Source of the DNA: Brevibacillus brevis NBRC 100599
Lineage (GTDB): Bacteria > Bacillota > Bacilli > Brevibacillales > Brevibacillaceae
NCBI RefSeq assembly: GCF_000010165.1
Contig: NC_012491.1
Coordinates: 4,471,501-4,535,500, forward strand
Length of the DNA: 64,000 nt
Direction of reading: 5' to 3'
The position numbers and the translations under genes are program-made. This document shows, one piece after another, positions 8,357-15,890 of the stretch. A model generated the notes under the pieces. That model was given only the letters and a program-made list of their open reading frames with translations, ran no database searches and was not told the DNA's origin. Position 1 is the stretch's first letter, and the number at the start of each line of letters is the position of its first letter.

Positions 8357-8556
8357 GGAAACAGGAGAAAACGCTCCAGCTTCTTGGGTCACCAGCTAGG
8401 GGGATTCACTGCACGGCTCCATGGAAAAAGCGAAACCGCGTCCAAAGTAGAGGTTCAGGGATGCTTCTCAGAGGTGGACGCTTAAAGGCGTGTTTCGCCT
8501 TTTCCATTGCGCCTCGGTAGGTGCCCCAAAGATCTTCGCTTTTTTCTCCTGTTTCC
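8357..8556 (+). repeat. Long palindromic element, copy A
   Basis: The outer arms are GGAAACAGGAGAAAA (8357-8371) and TTTTCTCCTGTTTCC (8542-8556), a perfect 15-bp inverted repeat. Inner pairs continue: CTTTGGGGCACC-like against GGGTCACC, and GGAAAAAGCGAAAC against GTTTCGCCTTTTCC. The left half carries the family core GCTAGGGGGATT-n-ACTG. The whole could form a 200-nt imperfect hairpin. It sits in the 750-bp gap between ygeX regulation and the LRR-like gene, next to copy B1. I see no transposase. Confidence 0.75.
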
Positions 8557-8617
8557 TTGCGAGCTGTTGGGTTTTCAAGTGGGTTTTAAAGATTGAGTAC
8601 AAACAATTAGCAACGTC

Positions 8618-8816
8618 AGAGAAGAATATTTCCAGTCCTAGCGACTTTCGAAGTCCAACCCAGCTTCGCAGTGATTTGCGGGCAAAAGAAATGCAACGTG
8701 CCCAAACGACGAAGCGGCTACCACTTTTGCATTTCCCCGCAAATCGCTGCGGAGCGGACAGTCTACACTTCCTAGCAGGACGTAGCCCGGAGCGTAGACT
8801 GGAAATATTCTTCTCT
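8618..8816 (-). repeat. Long palindromic element, copy B1
   Basis: It is bounded by perfect 20-bp inverted arms beginning AGAGAAGAATATTTCC (8618-8637 and 8797-8816). An inner 16-bp pair, CGCAGTGATTTGCGGG (8667-8682) with CCCGCAAATCGCTGCG (8736-8751), mismatches at one base. It is nearly identical over 199 bp to copy B2 at 13187 and in the same orientation. On the minus strand it contains GCTAGG followed by ACTGTCCGCT, the family core. An open frame of 60 codons inside it is a repeat artefact. Confidence 0.85.
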
Positions 8817-8927
8817 CCACCGCAGCAACTGGAACCTCGGCTTGGCTTTCTATGCTATATTTTTAGTAAGCCAAAAGGTATTGATATAGTGATACATAGC
8901 TGATAAGTCAGAAGTTAAGAAGGAAGG

Positions 8928-10157
8928 ATGAAGGAAATGCCAATTCATAAGCAAGTTGGTTCTCCTGCTGGTTCTATTAGAGAGGATGGTCGTTATCCTA
9001 TCGACCTGACTGGCCCTCACAGCCACACACTTGTTCTCAAGCCCGGCGTAGGCAGCCTCTCCATTGGACCGTCACAAGCGGGCAATAAAACAGACCTACA
9101 CGTCGATCCCTATACACCCATTAATTGGAATGTATTCGATTCCTTCGCCACACCAGCTGGCTCGCCTTGGCCTCGAGTTCTGTACTACGCTGGGAGTGAC
9201 ACGAGCTTCTTCGACTGGGCCATAGAACGCCCCATTGAAGAAATGACGTGGGTTCCGATCCTGCCTAAAGACATAGTCGTGGACGCCAGCCAATCCAATT
9301 TGCACGGCTTACATATTGAACTGGACCAGTTTGAAAGCCGTTTGCACCTGAAGCTCCCGAAACGCCAGGTCTCTGAATATTTCCGTCTGAGTGTAGCTGG
9401 TGATCTATCGCGTTTTTCTGTCGCTGGCGACATGCCCTACTCTCTGACATTGAAGCCGCGCACCAGCCGCCGCAAGAATCATGAGCCCTTCTTGCTTCCC
9501 GATCTGGGCGCACTACACCAGGTCACGAACCTGACTCTTCGAAACGAACCGCTTGCGCAGCCTATCTCGCTTGCGTGTCTAGAGAGATTTCAAAATCTTA
9601 CATCACTGAGTTTGTGGGGGAATTTCTGCGATTTGGAGCTGCTAGCTCATCAGGCCCAGTTAACGAATTTGGAGCTGCGCTTTATGCCTGATCTGGGTGA
9701 TTTGCCGCCATTAAATGTATGGCCGTTGCTTGACAGATTTATCGCCTATAACGTGGAGGAGATTACGGGTAAGCGACTGAAGCAGCAAATGAAAGCGCGA
9801 GCTAAGACCCGTCCGTGGACTGGCTACGCTTCCGTGAGCCAATTACGTAAGCCCGAATGGTGGACAACCGAGTTTGGCCGCCCATTTTCGTCCTGGCCGA
9901 AACGTCTGGCCAAGCTGGCTAATGAAGCCTATGACGTTGCACAAGCGGCACTGGCACAAGCCCGCAGCCTTGCTGATGCCGAGGCAGCCATCACCGCCTT
10001 CACCGTGCGCTTTAACCCCCTCAAAGGTATCGAAACCACTGAACGAGAAGACTTGGGTGAAGCTGTATGGCAACTAAGCCAGTCTGACCACCAAATTGGC
10101 CAGCCTATTACGGAGGAAATGGCTCAAAGCTGGTTCGACGCAGCACGCGATTACTAA
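8928..10157 (+). CDS. Leucine-rich-repeat-like protein of unknown function
   Basis: A 409-residue soluble protein with no signal peptide or membrane segment. Residues about 195-270 show irregular leucine-rich repeats (VTNLTLRNEPL, LTSLSLWGNFCDLELL, LTNLELRFMPDLGDLP). The N-terminal 180 residues are Pro- and Ser-rich beta-type sequence, and the C-terminal 120 are mostly helical and Ala-rich. I recognise no catalytic motif. The alternative ATG at 8937 has a better-spaced GGAAGG site. The gene is a single unit ending in a strong terminator and lies in the segment bounded by the B1 and B2 repeats, so it may be accessory. LRR proteins usually bind partners; nothing more can be said of its role. 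Confidence 0.75.
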   Translation: MKEMPIHKQVGSPAGSIREDGRYPIDLTGPHSHTLVLKPGVGSLSIGPSQAGNKTDLHVDPYTPINWNVFDSFATPAGSPWPRVLYYAGSDTSFFDWAIERPIEEMTWVPILPKDIVVDASQSNLHGLHIELDQFESRLHLKLPKRQVSEYFRLSVAGDLSRFSVAGDMPYSLTLKPRTSRRKNHEPFLLPDLGALHQVTNLTLRNEPLAQPISLACLERFQNLTSLSLWGNFCDLELLAHQAQLTNLELRFMPDLGDLPPLNVWPLLDRFIAYNVEEITGKRLKQQMKARAKTRPWTGYASVSQLRKPEWWTTEFGRPFSSWPKRLAKLANEAYDVAQAALAQARSLADAEAAITAFTVRFNPLKGIETTEREDLGEAVWQLSQSDHQIGQPITEEMAQSWFDAARDY

Positions 10158-10187
10158 AGGCCATCCTTTGCGGAATGGCCTTTTTTG
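10156..10187 (+). terminator. Strong intrinsic terminator after LRR-like gene
   Basis: AAAGGCCAT and ATGGCCTTT form a 9-bp stem around a 10-nt loop, followed by a T run. It begins at the stop codon of the LRR-like gene. Confidence 0.92.
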
Positions 10188-10280
10188 CGTTCACTGCTCT
10201 CATGTGATCACCAGATAACTGTAGTTATTCTATCTGGTCTGCATCCGGCAGACACCGTGGTTAAAAATGGAAACTTTCCC

Positions 10281-10309
10281 TTGACACACTCCATTTACAT
10301 TTGTAATAT
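10281..10309 (+). promoter_or_regulatory. Sigma-A promoter of blaI-blaR1-like operon
   Basis: TTGACA (10281-10286), a 17-nt spacer and TAATAT (10304-10309) form a near-consensus promoter. The spacer and -10 are covered by a BlaI-type dyad, so repression by the first gene product is expected. Confidence 0.85.
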
Positions 10310-10340
10310 TAACCCAACAGATTATATTTACATCTGTAAA
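10295..10340. promoter_or_regulatory. Two BlaI-type operator dyads
   Basis: TTACATTTGTAA (10295-10306) and TTTACATCTGTAAA (10327-10340) match the TACA-NN-TGTA dyad of BlaI/MecI operators. Their centres are 33 bp apart, about three helical turns. The first overlaps the promoter spacer and -10; the second lies in the leader. Confidence 0.8.
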
Positions 10341-10367
10341 TCAAAAGATGAATGAGGAGGTGAGTAC

Positions 10368-10769
10368 ATGCCCAATATCCCAAAAATTTCGGAAGCAGAG
10401 TGGGAAATCATGAAGATCATTTGGAAGAACAATCCTATAAACGCTGAAAATATCGCACTCCTCTTGCCTGATGAAATCGAGTGGACCGATCAAACCGTTC
10501 GTACCTTCATCAACAGACTTTTGAAGAAAAAGGTGATCGGTTTTGAAAAATCGGGAAGGGGCTATAAGTATTTTCCATTGATTTCCGAAAAAGAATGCAT
10601 CCGGGCAGAGAGCCAGTCGTTTTTGAAAAGAGTCTTTAGCGGGGCGGCAGACATGATGATGACCAATTTTTTAGAAGACGTCAAATTGTCCCAGAAGGAC
10701 ATCGAGCATCTTCAAAAGATTCTGAATGAAAAACAGAGAGACATGGGCAGCAGAGGCGATGACAGATGA
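10368..10769 (+). CDS. BlaI/MecI-family transcriptional repressor
   Basis: A 133-residue winged-helix dimeric repressor. The family N-terminus ISEAEWEIMKIIWKNNPINAE and the recognition region WTDQTVRTFINRLLKKKVIGF (about residues 38-58) are clear, followed by the wing GRGYKYFPLIS and a helical dimerisation tail. In this family the repressor is cleaved after the membrane peptidase encoded next is activated. The gene has GAGGAGGTG 5 nt before its ATG, BlaI-type operators in its promoter, and a BlaR1-like gene 45 nt downstream. The pair is probably self-regulated. No beta-lactamase or penicillin-binding protein gene is adjacent, so the target may be only this operon or genes elsewhere. Confidence 0.92.
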   Translation: MPNIPKISEAEWEIMKIIWKNNPINAENIALLLPDEIEWTDQTVRTFINRLLKKKVIGFEKSGRGYKYFPLISEKECIRAESQSFLKRVFSGAADMMMTNFLEDVKLSQKDIEHLQKILNEKQRDMGSRGDDR

Positions 10770-10814
10770 GAAAAATGACAAAGCAGCAGATCTTACTGTA
10801 AAGAGGTAGAAGGC

Positions 10815-13061
10815 ATGGATATGCTATGTGATATTTTTTTATGGGTTTTTGATGCCACCATTGGAGCTAGCCTCGTCGCTTCCATGGTGATAGCCATCAA
10901 GAAAATCTTTCATCACCGGATAAGCGCTCGGCTTCACCACGCGCTTTGGCTGATTGTGTTAATACGGCTTCTGTTTCCTTTTCTCCCAAACAGTTCGGTA
11001 AGCATCTTCAATATCTGGCAACTAGGTGTAGACAGCATAAAAAATGCTGTTTCCCCCCACTCCCCTGTTGCGAATGACGCGTCACAAAAAGAGAGAGAGC
11101 AAAACAGCAAACAAATAAACTCACCTCAAAATGATAAGACAAAACAGCCAGAAAATCAAAAACTTCTGGATCCCTCCATATCCAACCCAATCAAGATCGA
11201 TCCAGACCCTGTCGAGGACACTCACACCCTTGGCGTAAAAATAGCAGCCATCGTCTGGCTAATCGGATGTATTTCCCTGCTTGGATTTATGTGTGCCTAC
11301 CTGTTGCGGACCAGACGCAGAATGAGCAGCCTCAAAATCGTGACAGACCCGCAAGTCATTTCCATCATGGATGATTGCCGAAAAAGATTTGGCATCACCA
11401 AACCAATCCCTATCTATTCAGGAAGCTATAGAAAAAGCCCACATATCGCCGGGTTGATCCATCCATGGATTTACTGTCCCGAAGAGATATGCAAGGAATC
11501 GAACGCCTCTGCGCTTACCCACGTCTTCTCCCACGAGCTTGCCCACTACAAAAGAAAAGACATCGCGTGGAACCTACTGGGTCTACTTGCTCTGGCCATT
11601 CACTGGATGAACCCTTTTATTTGGATGTGTGTAAAACAGATGAAGGCCGACCGGGAGCTTGCGTGTGACGCTTATGTGTTGAACGTTCTGGGTGAAGCTG
11701 AGTCTGTGCCCTACGGGATGACGATTATTCAATTTTTGCAGCGTTTTTCTACCAACCGCCAGCAGCTTCACTTGCTTCCCTTTACCGAAGCAAATAACAG
11801 GAATCAAATGATAAGGAGAATTCAGATGATAAAAAGCTTTAAAACAGGATCTTACAAACTTTCGGTTGCTGCCGTTTTGAGCGTAGCTTTGATGAGTTCG
11901 GTGACCCTTACGAATGCCGCAGTGAAGGTAGAGAGTACCGTCAAGCCAGTCGCTTCCGATCAGGCTACTACAGAGCAAGAGGCTAGATTTTTGTTTGACT
12001 CAGATGAGCGAGCATACGACCGTTTGTCAAAAGGAATACAGACAACTGGTTTTGCCTTTAAAGTTCCTGATGTGCTTGCTATGGACTATGAGTTTAAAGG
12101 GATGTATATCGATCAGAAAAAGTTGCGTACCAATAAAGAAACTCACGTTTATATTGAATTTAGCAAAAAAGATCCCTCATCTGAATTTGTGCGTTTTTCT
12201 GCAAGTAGCGGACTACATGGATTGGAGGCGGCTTACAAAAAAATCGTGGATGAACAAACAAAGGGATATGGGGAACAAAAAATAGAGAAGCAAAATTTGA
12301 AGGTCCAAGCGCTAGATGTAATGAAAGTGACTTTTATTGGCGCAGATAACAACATTAACTCCGTTTACTATCTATGGCAAGATAACGGAATACAGTATAG
12401 CCTTAATAGTTTCGCAAGCGATCTTCAAGAAGACATTGTGAAAATAATCTCGAATGTGAAATACCCGGATCAAGCGATGAAAGAACGCTATGTAGGCTAT
12501 TCCGTTTACGTCATGGGCTTATATGATACGGAAGATGTACAGCATGGCTCAAAAGCAATAGGGTTTACTCCCAAATTTCCTTTGGAACTGCCGGGACAGT
12601 TCAAAGGTACAGCAGCAGATATAAGCTCAAAGGTAAATTTCAGCATGCCTGCAAATGAGAAGGATTATAAGACCATGTACCTTGGGATTTACTACGATGT
12701 TGCTGAGAAAAACAAAAGATTGAACGGGGAAAATAGAATCTCATTTGATCAAATTAAAGACACGAAAATATACGAAGATATGAAAAAGAATGGGAATGTA
12801 GCCTTTTACCAATCTATGGACGAAGCGTACAAAGTTAAGGTAAACATGCTGAAAATCGCTGGAAATGAAGTGTTCAAGACGGAGAAATACAAACGTTACG
12901 GAGAGGCGAGCACCGCAGCGGATCCAACTCTCATCTCCTATTTCTGGAGAGAAAATGACGTTTGTTTCAAAGTCACGTTTACGGACGGAGTGTCCAATGA
13001 GGAAGAGATTGTTTCCTACCTGATGAGCCAAAAAGCGGTAGACTTTCAGAACTTGAAGTAG
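10815..13061 (+). CDS. BlaR1/MecR1-like M56 membrane metallopeptidase with a non-beta-lactam sensor region
   Basis: A 748-residue protein. N-terminal membrane helices (about 5-25, 35-60 and 130-155) surround a cytoplasmic M56 zinc peptidase with HELAH in FSHELAHYKRKD (about residues 240-250) and the downstream metal ligand region MKADRELACDAY. A further membrane helix lies near 350-370 (LSVAAVLSVALMSSVTL). The outer region (about 375-748) is not a penicillin-binding domain; I see no SxxK-SxN-KTG set. It looks like two tandem copies of one domain: GFAFKVPDVLAMDYEFKG...YYLWQDNGIQYSL and IGFTPKFPLELPGQFKG...SYFWRENDVCFKV. They may belong to a DUF4367-like sensor family. It probably senses a different envelope signal and triggers cleavage of the adjacent repressor; this is inference from the family. 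Confidence 0.85.
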   Translation: MDMLCDIFLWVFDATIGASLVASMVIAIKKIFHHRISARLHHALWLIVLIRLLFPFLPNSSVSIFNIWQLGVDSIKNAVSPHSPVANDASQKEREQNSKQINSPQNDKTKQPENQKLLDPSISNPIKIDPDPVEDTHTLGVKIAAIVWLIGCISLLGFMCAYLLRTRRRMSSLKIVTDPQVISIMDDCRKRFGITKPIPIYSGSYRKSPHIAGLIHPWIYCPEEICKESNASALTHVFSHELAHYKRKDIAWNLLGLLALAIHWMNPFIWMCVKQMKADRELACDAYVLNVLGEAESVPYGMTIIQFLQRFSTNRQQLHLLPFTEANNRNQMIRRIQMIKSFKTGSYKLSVAAVLSVALMSSVTLTNAAVKVESTVKPVASDQATTEQEARFLFDSDERAYDRLSKGIQTTGFAFKVPDVLAMDYEFKGMYIDQKKLRTNKETHVYIEFSKKDPSSEFVRFSASSGLHGLEAAYKKIVDEQTKGYGEQKIEKQNLKVQALDVMKVTFIGADNNINSVYYLWQDNGIQYSLNSFASDLQEDIVKIISNVKYPDQAMKERYVGYSVYVMGLYDTEDVQHGSKAIGFTPKFPLELPGQFKGTAADISSKVNFSMPANEKDYKTMYLGIYYDVAEKNKRLNGENRISFDQIKDTKIYEDMKKNGNVAFYQSMDEAYKVKVNMLKIAGNEVFKTEKYKRYGEASTAADPTLISYFWRENDVCFKVTFTDGVSNEEEIVSYLMSQKAVDFQNLK

Positions 13062-13078
13062 TAAAACGGGTCAATCAA

Positions 13079-13123
13079 AAACGCGAAGGGAGCTAGCAAT
13101 GAGCAGCCCTTCCGCGTTTTTTT
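13079..13123 (+). terminator. Intrinsic terminator of the BlaR1-like gene
   Basis: ACGCGAAGGG (13081-13090) pairs with CCCTTCCGCGT (13107-13117) with one bulge, followed by seven T. Repeat fragment A' begins directly at the end of the T run. Confidence 0.88.
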
Positions 13124-13167
13124 GCACGCTTAAGAGCGTGTTTCGCTTTTACCATGGAGCCTCGGTG
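13124..13167 (+). repeat. Truncated palindromic element, fragment A'
   Basis: The stretch ACGCTTAAGAGCGTGTTTCG ... CATGGAGCCTCGGTGGG closely follows the right half of copy A (8481-8521: ACGCTTAAAGGCGTGTTTCG ... GCGCCTCGGTAGG). The left half is missing. As at 8.5 kb, a B element follows, so A-B seems to be a composite unit present twice, once damaged. Confidence 0.65.
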
Positions 13168-13186
13168 GGCTGGTCATAGCCGCGTC

Positions 13187-13385
13187 AGAGAAGAATATTT
13201 CCAGTCCTAGCGACTTTCGAAGTCCAACCCAGCTTCGCAGTGATTTGCGGGCAAAAGAAATGCAACGTGCCCAAACGACGAAGCGGCTTCCACTTTTGCA
13301 TTTCCCCGCAAATCGCTGCGGAGCGGACAGTTCCCACACCCTAGCAGGACGTAGCCCGGAGCGTAGACTGGAAATATTCTTCTCT
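13187..13385 (-). repeat. Long palindromic element, copy B2
   Basis: This is a 199-bp direct copy of B1, differing at only a handful of bases, mostly around the core (CAGTTCCCACACC here, CAGTCTACACTTCC in B1). Arms are 13187-13206 and 13366-13385. On the minus strand the core reads GCTAGGGTGTGGGAACTGTCC. B1 and B2 are 4,569 bp apart, and recombination between them would remove the LRR-like and BlaI/BlaR1-like genes. Confidence 0.85.
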
Positions 13386-13412
13386 CTACCGCTGCCCCGT
13401 TGATAAGAATAA

Positions 13413-13437
13413 CCACCTGCATAACTTTCACAGGTGG
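13413..13437 (-). terminator. Terminator-like hairpin after VOC gene
   Basis: On the minus strand CCACCTG (13437-13431) pairs with CAGGTGG (13419-13413) across an 11-nt loop, followed by TTATTCTTATC. It lies 22 nt after the VOC stop. Confidence 0.65.
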
Positions 13438-13458
13438 CATTTATCGAATCGGATATCT

Positions 13459-13872
13459 CTATGCGTTTCTCTCTTCATCCTCAGCAGAAGGCCAGCCACC
13501 CCATAGGTGGTTCAAGTGCCCATCTGGATCACGAAATCGAAAGCTGTAGCCTCCGCCTCGCTTGTACGTCATTTCACTTACTTCGATTCCTTTACTTTTC
13601 AGCTCCTCATAGACCTCATGGATTTGGTCTACCTGCAAGGAGATGATCGGCTGGGCTTGTCCTGCCATATTGGTAAAGTCCAAACGAGGAACTTCCGGAC
13701 AACGAATGAGCCCGAGACCTACTCCGCCTACGTTCAACCACGCTTCATTGTCTCCAGGTGAAAATTCGAAGGTAAACGGAATGCCGAGCACATCGCGATA
13801 CCACTTTATCGATACCTCCAAGTTTTTGACGGGCAGCTGTACAACCGCAAAATTACGCACATGGATACTCAT
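13459..13872 (-). CDS. VOC-superfamily (glyoxalase/bleomycin-resistance-like) protein
   Basis: A 137-residue cytoplasmic protein with the paired beta-alpha-beta-beta-beta modules of the vicinal oxygen chelate fold. The N-terminal module starts NFAVVQLPVKNLEVSIKWYRD. The second ends YSFRFRDPDGHLNHLWGGW. Members bind a metal and act as lyases, dioxygenases, isomerases or drug-binding proteins; the reaction here cannot be read from sequence. It lies 78 nt after the sigma factor gene on the same strand and may share its transcript. The end of that sigma factor shows the same RDPDGHL-n-H motif. Confidence 0.85.
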   Translation of the reverse strand: MSIHVRNFAVVQLPVKNLEVSIKWYRDVLGIPFTFEFSPGDNEAWLNVGGVGLGLIRCPEVPRLDFTNMAGQAQPIISLQVDQIHEVYEELKSKGIEVSEMTYKRGGGYSFRFRDPDGHLNHLWGGWPSAEDEERNA

Positions 13873-13950
13873 TTGTGTTCGCTCCTTTATTTCAAATATG
13901 TACTTTCATCCTCTTAAACGAAAGAAAAGAACAAAAAGAAACGGGTGCTT

Positions 13951-14703
13951 CTACCACTTCTGAAAAAAATGCAGCAAATGTCCATCCGGGTCACGAACAG
14001 CAAAGAAAAGGCGATCGCCTGCTACCGAAACCTTTTCCACGCTCATGCCCTGATCGGCGAGACGCAGGTACGTTTGACAAATCGCATAGGCATCTCCCGC
14101 ACGAAAGGCAGCCAAAAATTGCTCAAACCCTTCTTTTGATACAAATCCGGACGAATCACGATGTCCAGCTTTGTCAATTTTCTTTTTGTTGGACGGGCTT
14201 TCATCCTGTCTGGATTGCTCTGCTAACACGAACAAGCGCTGGCGTGCCCTCTTCACCCCTTCCTTCACTGCCCCTACGGTCGTATGCAGTAATGTGGCTG
14301 TTTCCTGCGCCGTAAACGAAAAAATGTCCATCATGAGAATCAGCACCATCTGTCTGGCATTTAGACGATCAGCCAGTTGCTCGAACACCTCTCTTTGCAC
14401 AAACGCATCGGATACGCTGGACTGGTGCAGATAGATCGCTTCATCAAACAGGGCGGGATGCTCATTCGCCTTTCCCTTCCTGCAATGATCGATCCAAGCA
14501 TTCGTAGCAATTTGCCTCAAAAATGCCTTGGTTAGTTCTCTGTCTGGGGCCTTCTGCAAGGAACGATATACCTTCGTCAATGTTTCTTGCAGGAGATCCT
14601 CCGCATCCCAGTCGTTTTTCGTGAGGGACAAGCAATGCTTTTGGATATCCGCTAGAAAAGGTTTTACGCGCAAAAAGGAAGCCTTATCCTGATCAGCCCC
14701 CAT
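13951..14703 (-). CDS. ECF-like RNA polymerase sigma factor with C-terminal extension
   Basis: A 250-residue sigma-70-family factor. Region 2 is seen in DWDAEDLLQETLTKVYRSL and FLRQIATNAWIDHCRK (about residues 30-80), and region 4 in LNARQMVLILMMDIFSFTAQETATLLHTTVGAVKEGVKRARQRL (about 115-160). After a Lys/Ser-rich linker comes a 60-residue tail that resembles the SnoaL-like tails of some ECF groups and ends GDRLFFAVRDPDGHLLHFF, like the last strands of a VOC domain. The start at 14703 has GGAGGG 5 nt upstream. An open frame to 14850 would run into the neighbour's 3' end and is not used. No anti-sigma gene is adjacent; tails of this kind can replace one. Confidence 0.82.
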   Translation of the reverse strand: MGADQDKASFLRVKPFLADIQKHCLSLTKNDWDAEDLLQETLTKVYRSLQKAPDRELTKAFLRQIATNAWIDHCRKGKANEHPALFDEAIYLHQSSVSDAFVQREVFEQLADRLNARQMVLILMMDIFSFTAQETATLLHTTVGAVKEGVKRARQRLFVLAEQSRQDESPSNKKKIDKAGHRDSSGFVSKEGFEQFLAAFRAGDAYAICQTYLRLADQGMSVEKVSVAGDRLFFAVRDPDGHLLHFFQKW

Positions 14704-14836
14704 ACTATCCCTCCAAGACTTTTCCGAGTATTCATACTTATTTTCAAAAAAAGAAAGAACGCTGTCAACAAAGACCATGTAAAAATAGGAAAGCGACCGT
14801 CCAGAACGAATTTTCCCGCTCAGGACAGTCGCTGTT

Positions 14837-15694
14837 TTATTTCCTGCCAATCAACACAACCAAGTCTATCGTCATATCCATTCCAGCCAAGTTTGACACC
14901 CGTTCCAACTGCTCAGGTGTCGCCCCCCATGCCAACGGCGTCATCTGAAGCAGGGAAGCTAGACCCTCTTCATCCAGTCGGAACTGATACTGAACCCGTT
15001 CCTTACCGATTAGTTGAAAGCTGGTTTTGAAGTGGTCGATCGTACGATGATTTTCATATTGTGTTTTGGGTGTCTCTTGATACAAGACTTCCCGTAGCTC
15101 TCGCAAGTAGTTCGCCTCTGGTATGACTTTGATCATTCGTCCTTCATCAGCCAGAAGTCTATGAAACTCATCCGAATTGGATGGAGATAACAGATTGAGA
15201 ATGTAAGGAAACTGTCTATCCACAAACGGTGCATTCGTCAAATCACCGACGCACCAAACTATTTCTGAATCATTCTTCGCCGCAAGCATAACTCCCTCTT
15301 TAGCGAGATCGACACCCACTCCAATAATGGGGACTTGGCTTGCTTGCATCACTCTCTGCCGAACCTGCGTCAAATGATAGCCTTCGCCGCATCCTGCATC
15401 CAGCACGTACGTCCGGTTTTCCTCAGGTTCTGTCGTTTGCAGGATGACTTCGCTCAACACGTCATACAATGGATCAAAAAAACCTTGCTCCATGATCGCC
15501 CTTCTTGCTGCAAACAATTGCTTGTCATACTTTGTTTTGTAGGTTCGCGTAGCCAAATGAACGTAGCCGTGCTTGGATAAATCAAAGCAATGATGATTGT
15601 TGCATACCAAGCTGGTCGCAGGTACGTTACGCATAGCTGCCTGGCAAATTGGACAACGAAAAATCCCCACATGTTGGGAGATAGCTGTAGACAT
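14837..15694 (-). CDS. 23S rRNA (guanine-N1)-methyltransferase, RlmA/TlrB type
   Basis: A cytoplasmic methyltransferase of 285 residues from this start. The N-terminus has the family zinc finger (CPICQ, then CNNHHCFD) and the RlmA signature LSKHGYVHLA. The SAM pocket follows with YVLDAGCGEGYHL (about residue 110) and GVDLAKEGV. RlmA enzymes methylate helix 35 of 23S rRNA; TlrB-type members (G748) give resistance to tylosin together with another methylation. The start at 15694 has GGGGTG 7 nt upstream; the ATG at 15709 lies within that site and is unlikely. Upstream is a leader with a nine-residue peptide ending RLR and alternative hairpins, which suggests induction by ribosome-targeting antibiotics. 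Whether it is the G745 or G748 type cannot be told here. Confidence 0.88.
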   Translation of the reverse strand: MSTAISQHVGIFRCPICQAAMRNVPATSLVCNNHHCFDLSKHGYVHLATRTYKTKYDKQLFAARRAIMEQGFFDPLYDVLSEVILQTTEPEENRTYVLDAGCGEGYHLTQVRQRVMQASQVPIIGVGVDLAKEGVMLAAKNDSEIVWCVGDLTNAPFVDRQFPYILNLLSPSNSDEFHRLLADEGRMIKVIPEANYLRELREVLYQETPKTQYENHRTIDHFKTSFQLIGKERVQYQFRLDEEGLASLLQMTPLAWGATPEQLERVSNLAGMDMTIDLVVLIGRK

Positions 15695-15708
15695 CAAAAA
15701 GCACCCCA

Positions 15709-15820
15709 TTCATTCGTATTTCGGTGAATGAAAAAAGGCACAGTCAAATAAACCCCAAGCATTTTCAAAAAAATGCGGGATTACGTTGATCTGTACCTCA
15801 CATTACCGTAGACGAATGAA
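15709..15820 (-). promoter_or_regulatory. Putative attenuator leader of the rRNA methyltransferase gene
   Basis: In the minus-strand RNA, leader codons 5-7 (UUCAUUCGU, 15820-15812) are complementary over 9 nt to ACGAAUGAA (15717-15709), next to the Shine-Dalgarno site. A competing arm UUCAUUC (15732-15726) pairs locally with the same region. A third hairpin (CCCGCAUUUU with AAAAUGCUUGGGG, 15780-15753) is followed by UUUAUUUG and may terminate. A ribosome held on the RLR codons would mask the first arm and change the fold. The complementarity is seen; the switching is inferred. Confidence 0.6.
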
Positions 15821-15832
15821 CTGGATGATCAT
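15803..15832 (-). CDS. Leader peptide MIIQFIRLR, possible macrolide-arrest peptide
   Basis: A nine-codon open frame (ATG to TAA) between a promoter and the rRNA methyltransferase gene. AGGAG lies 11 nt upstream of the ATG. The last three residues are Arg-Leu-Arg, the plus-x-plus motif on which macrolide-bound ribosomes arrest, as in the RLR of the ErmDL leader. Its codons pair with the RNA next to the downstream gene's ribosome site. It is probably a regulatory reading frame whose product has no other role. Such a short frame could arise by chance; its position, ribosome site, motif and pairing together support it. Confidence 0.6.
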   Translation of the reverse strand: MIIQFIRLR

Positions 15833-15890
15833 GGTGTGTAACACTCCTGCTTTTTGATAAAGTAGGCATCGCGATAGACGCCCAAGTAAA

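Noticed and set aside
8638-8820. A 60-codon minus-strand open frame that recurs almost unchanged at 13207-13440
   Set aside because: It lies wholly inside palindromic copies B1 and B2 and has no ribosome site; similarity comes from the DNA repeat, not from a conserved protein.
10815-13061. A beta-lactam resistance regulator in the strict BlaR1 sense
   Set aside because: The outer region has no SxxK, SxN or KTG set, and no beta-lactamase or PBP2a gene is near.
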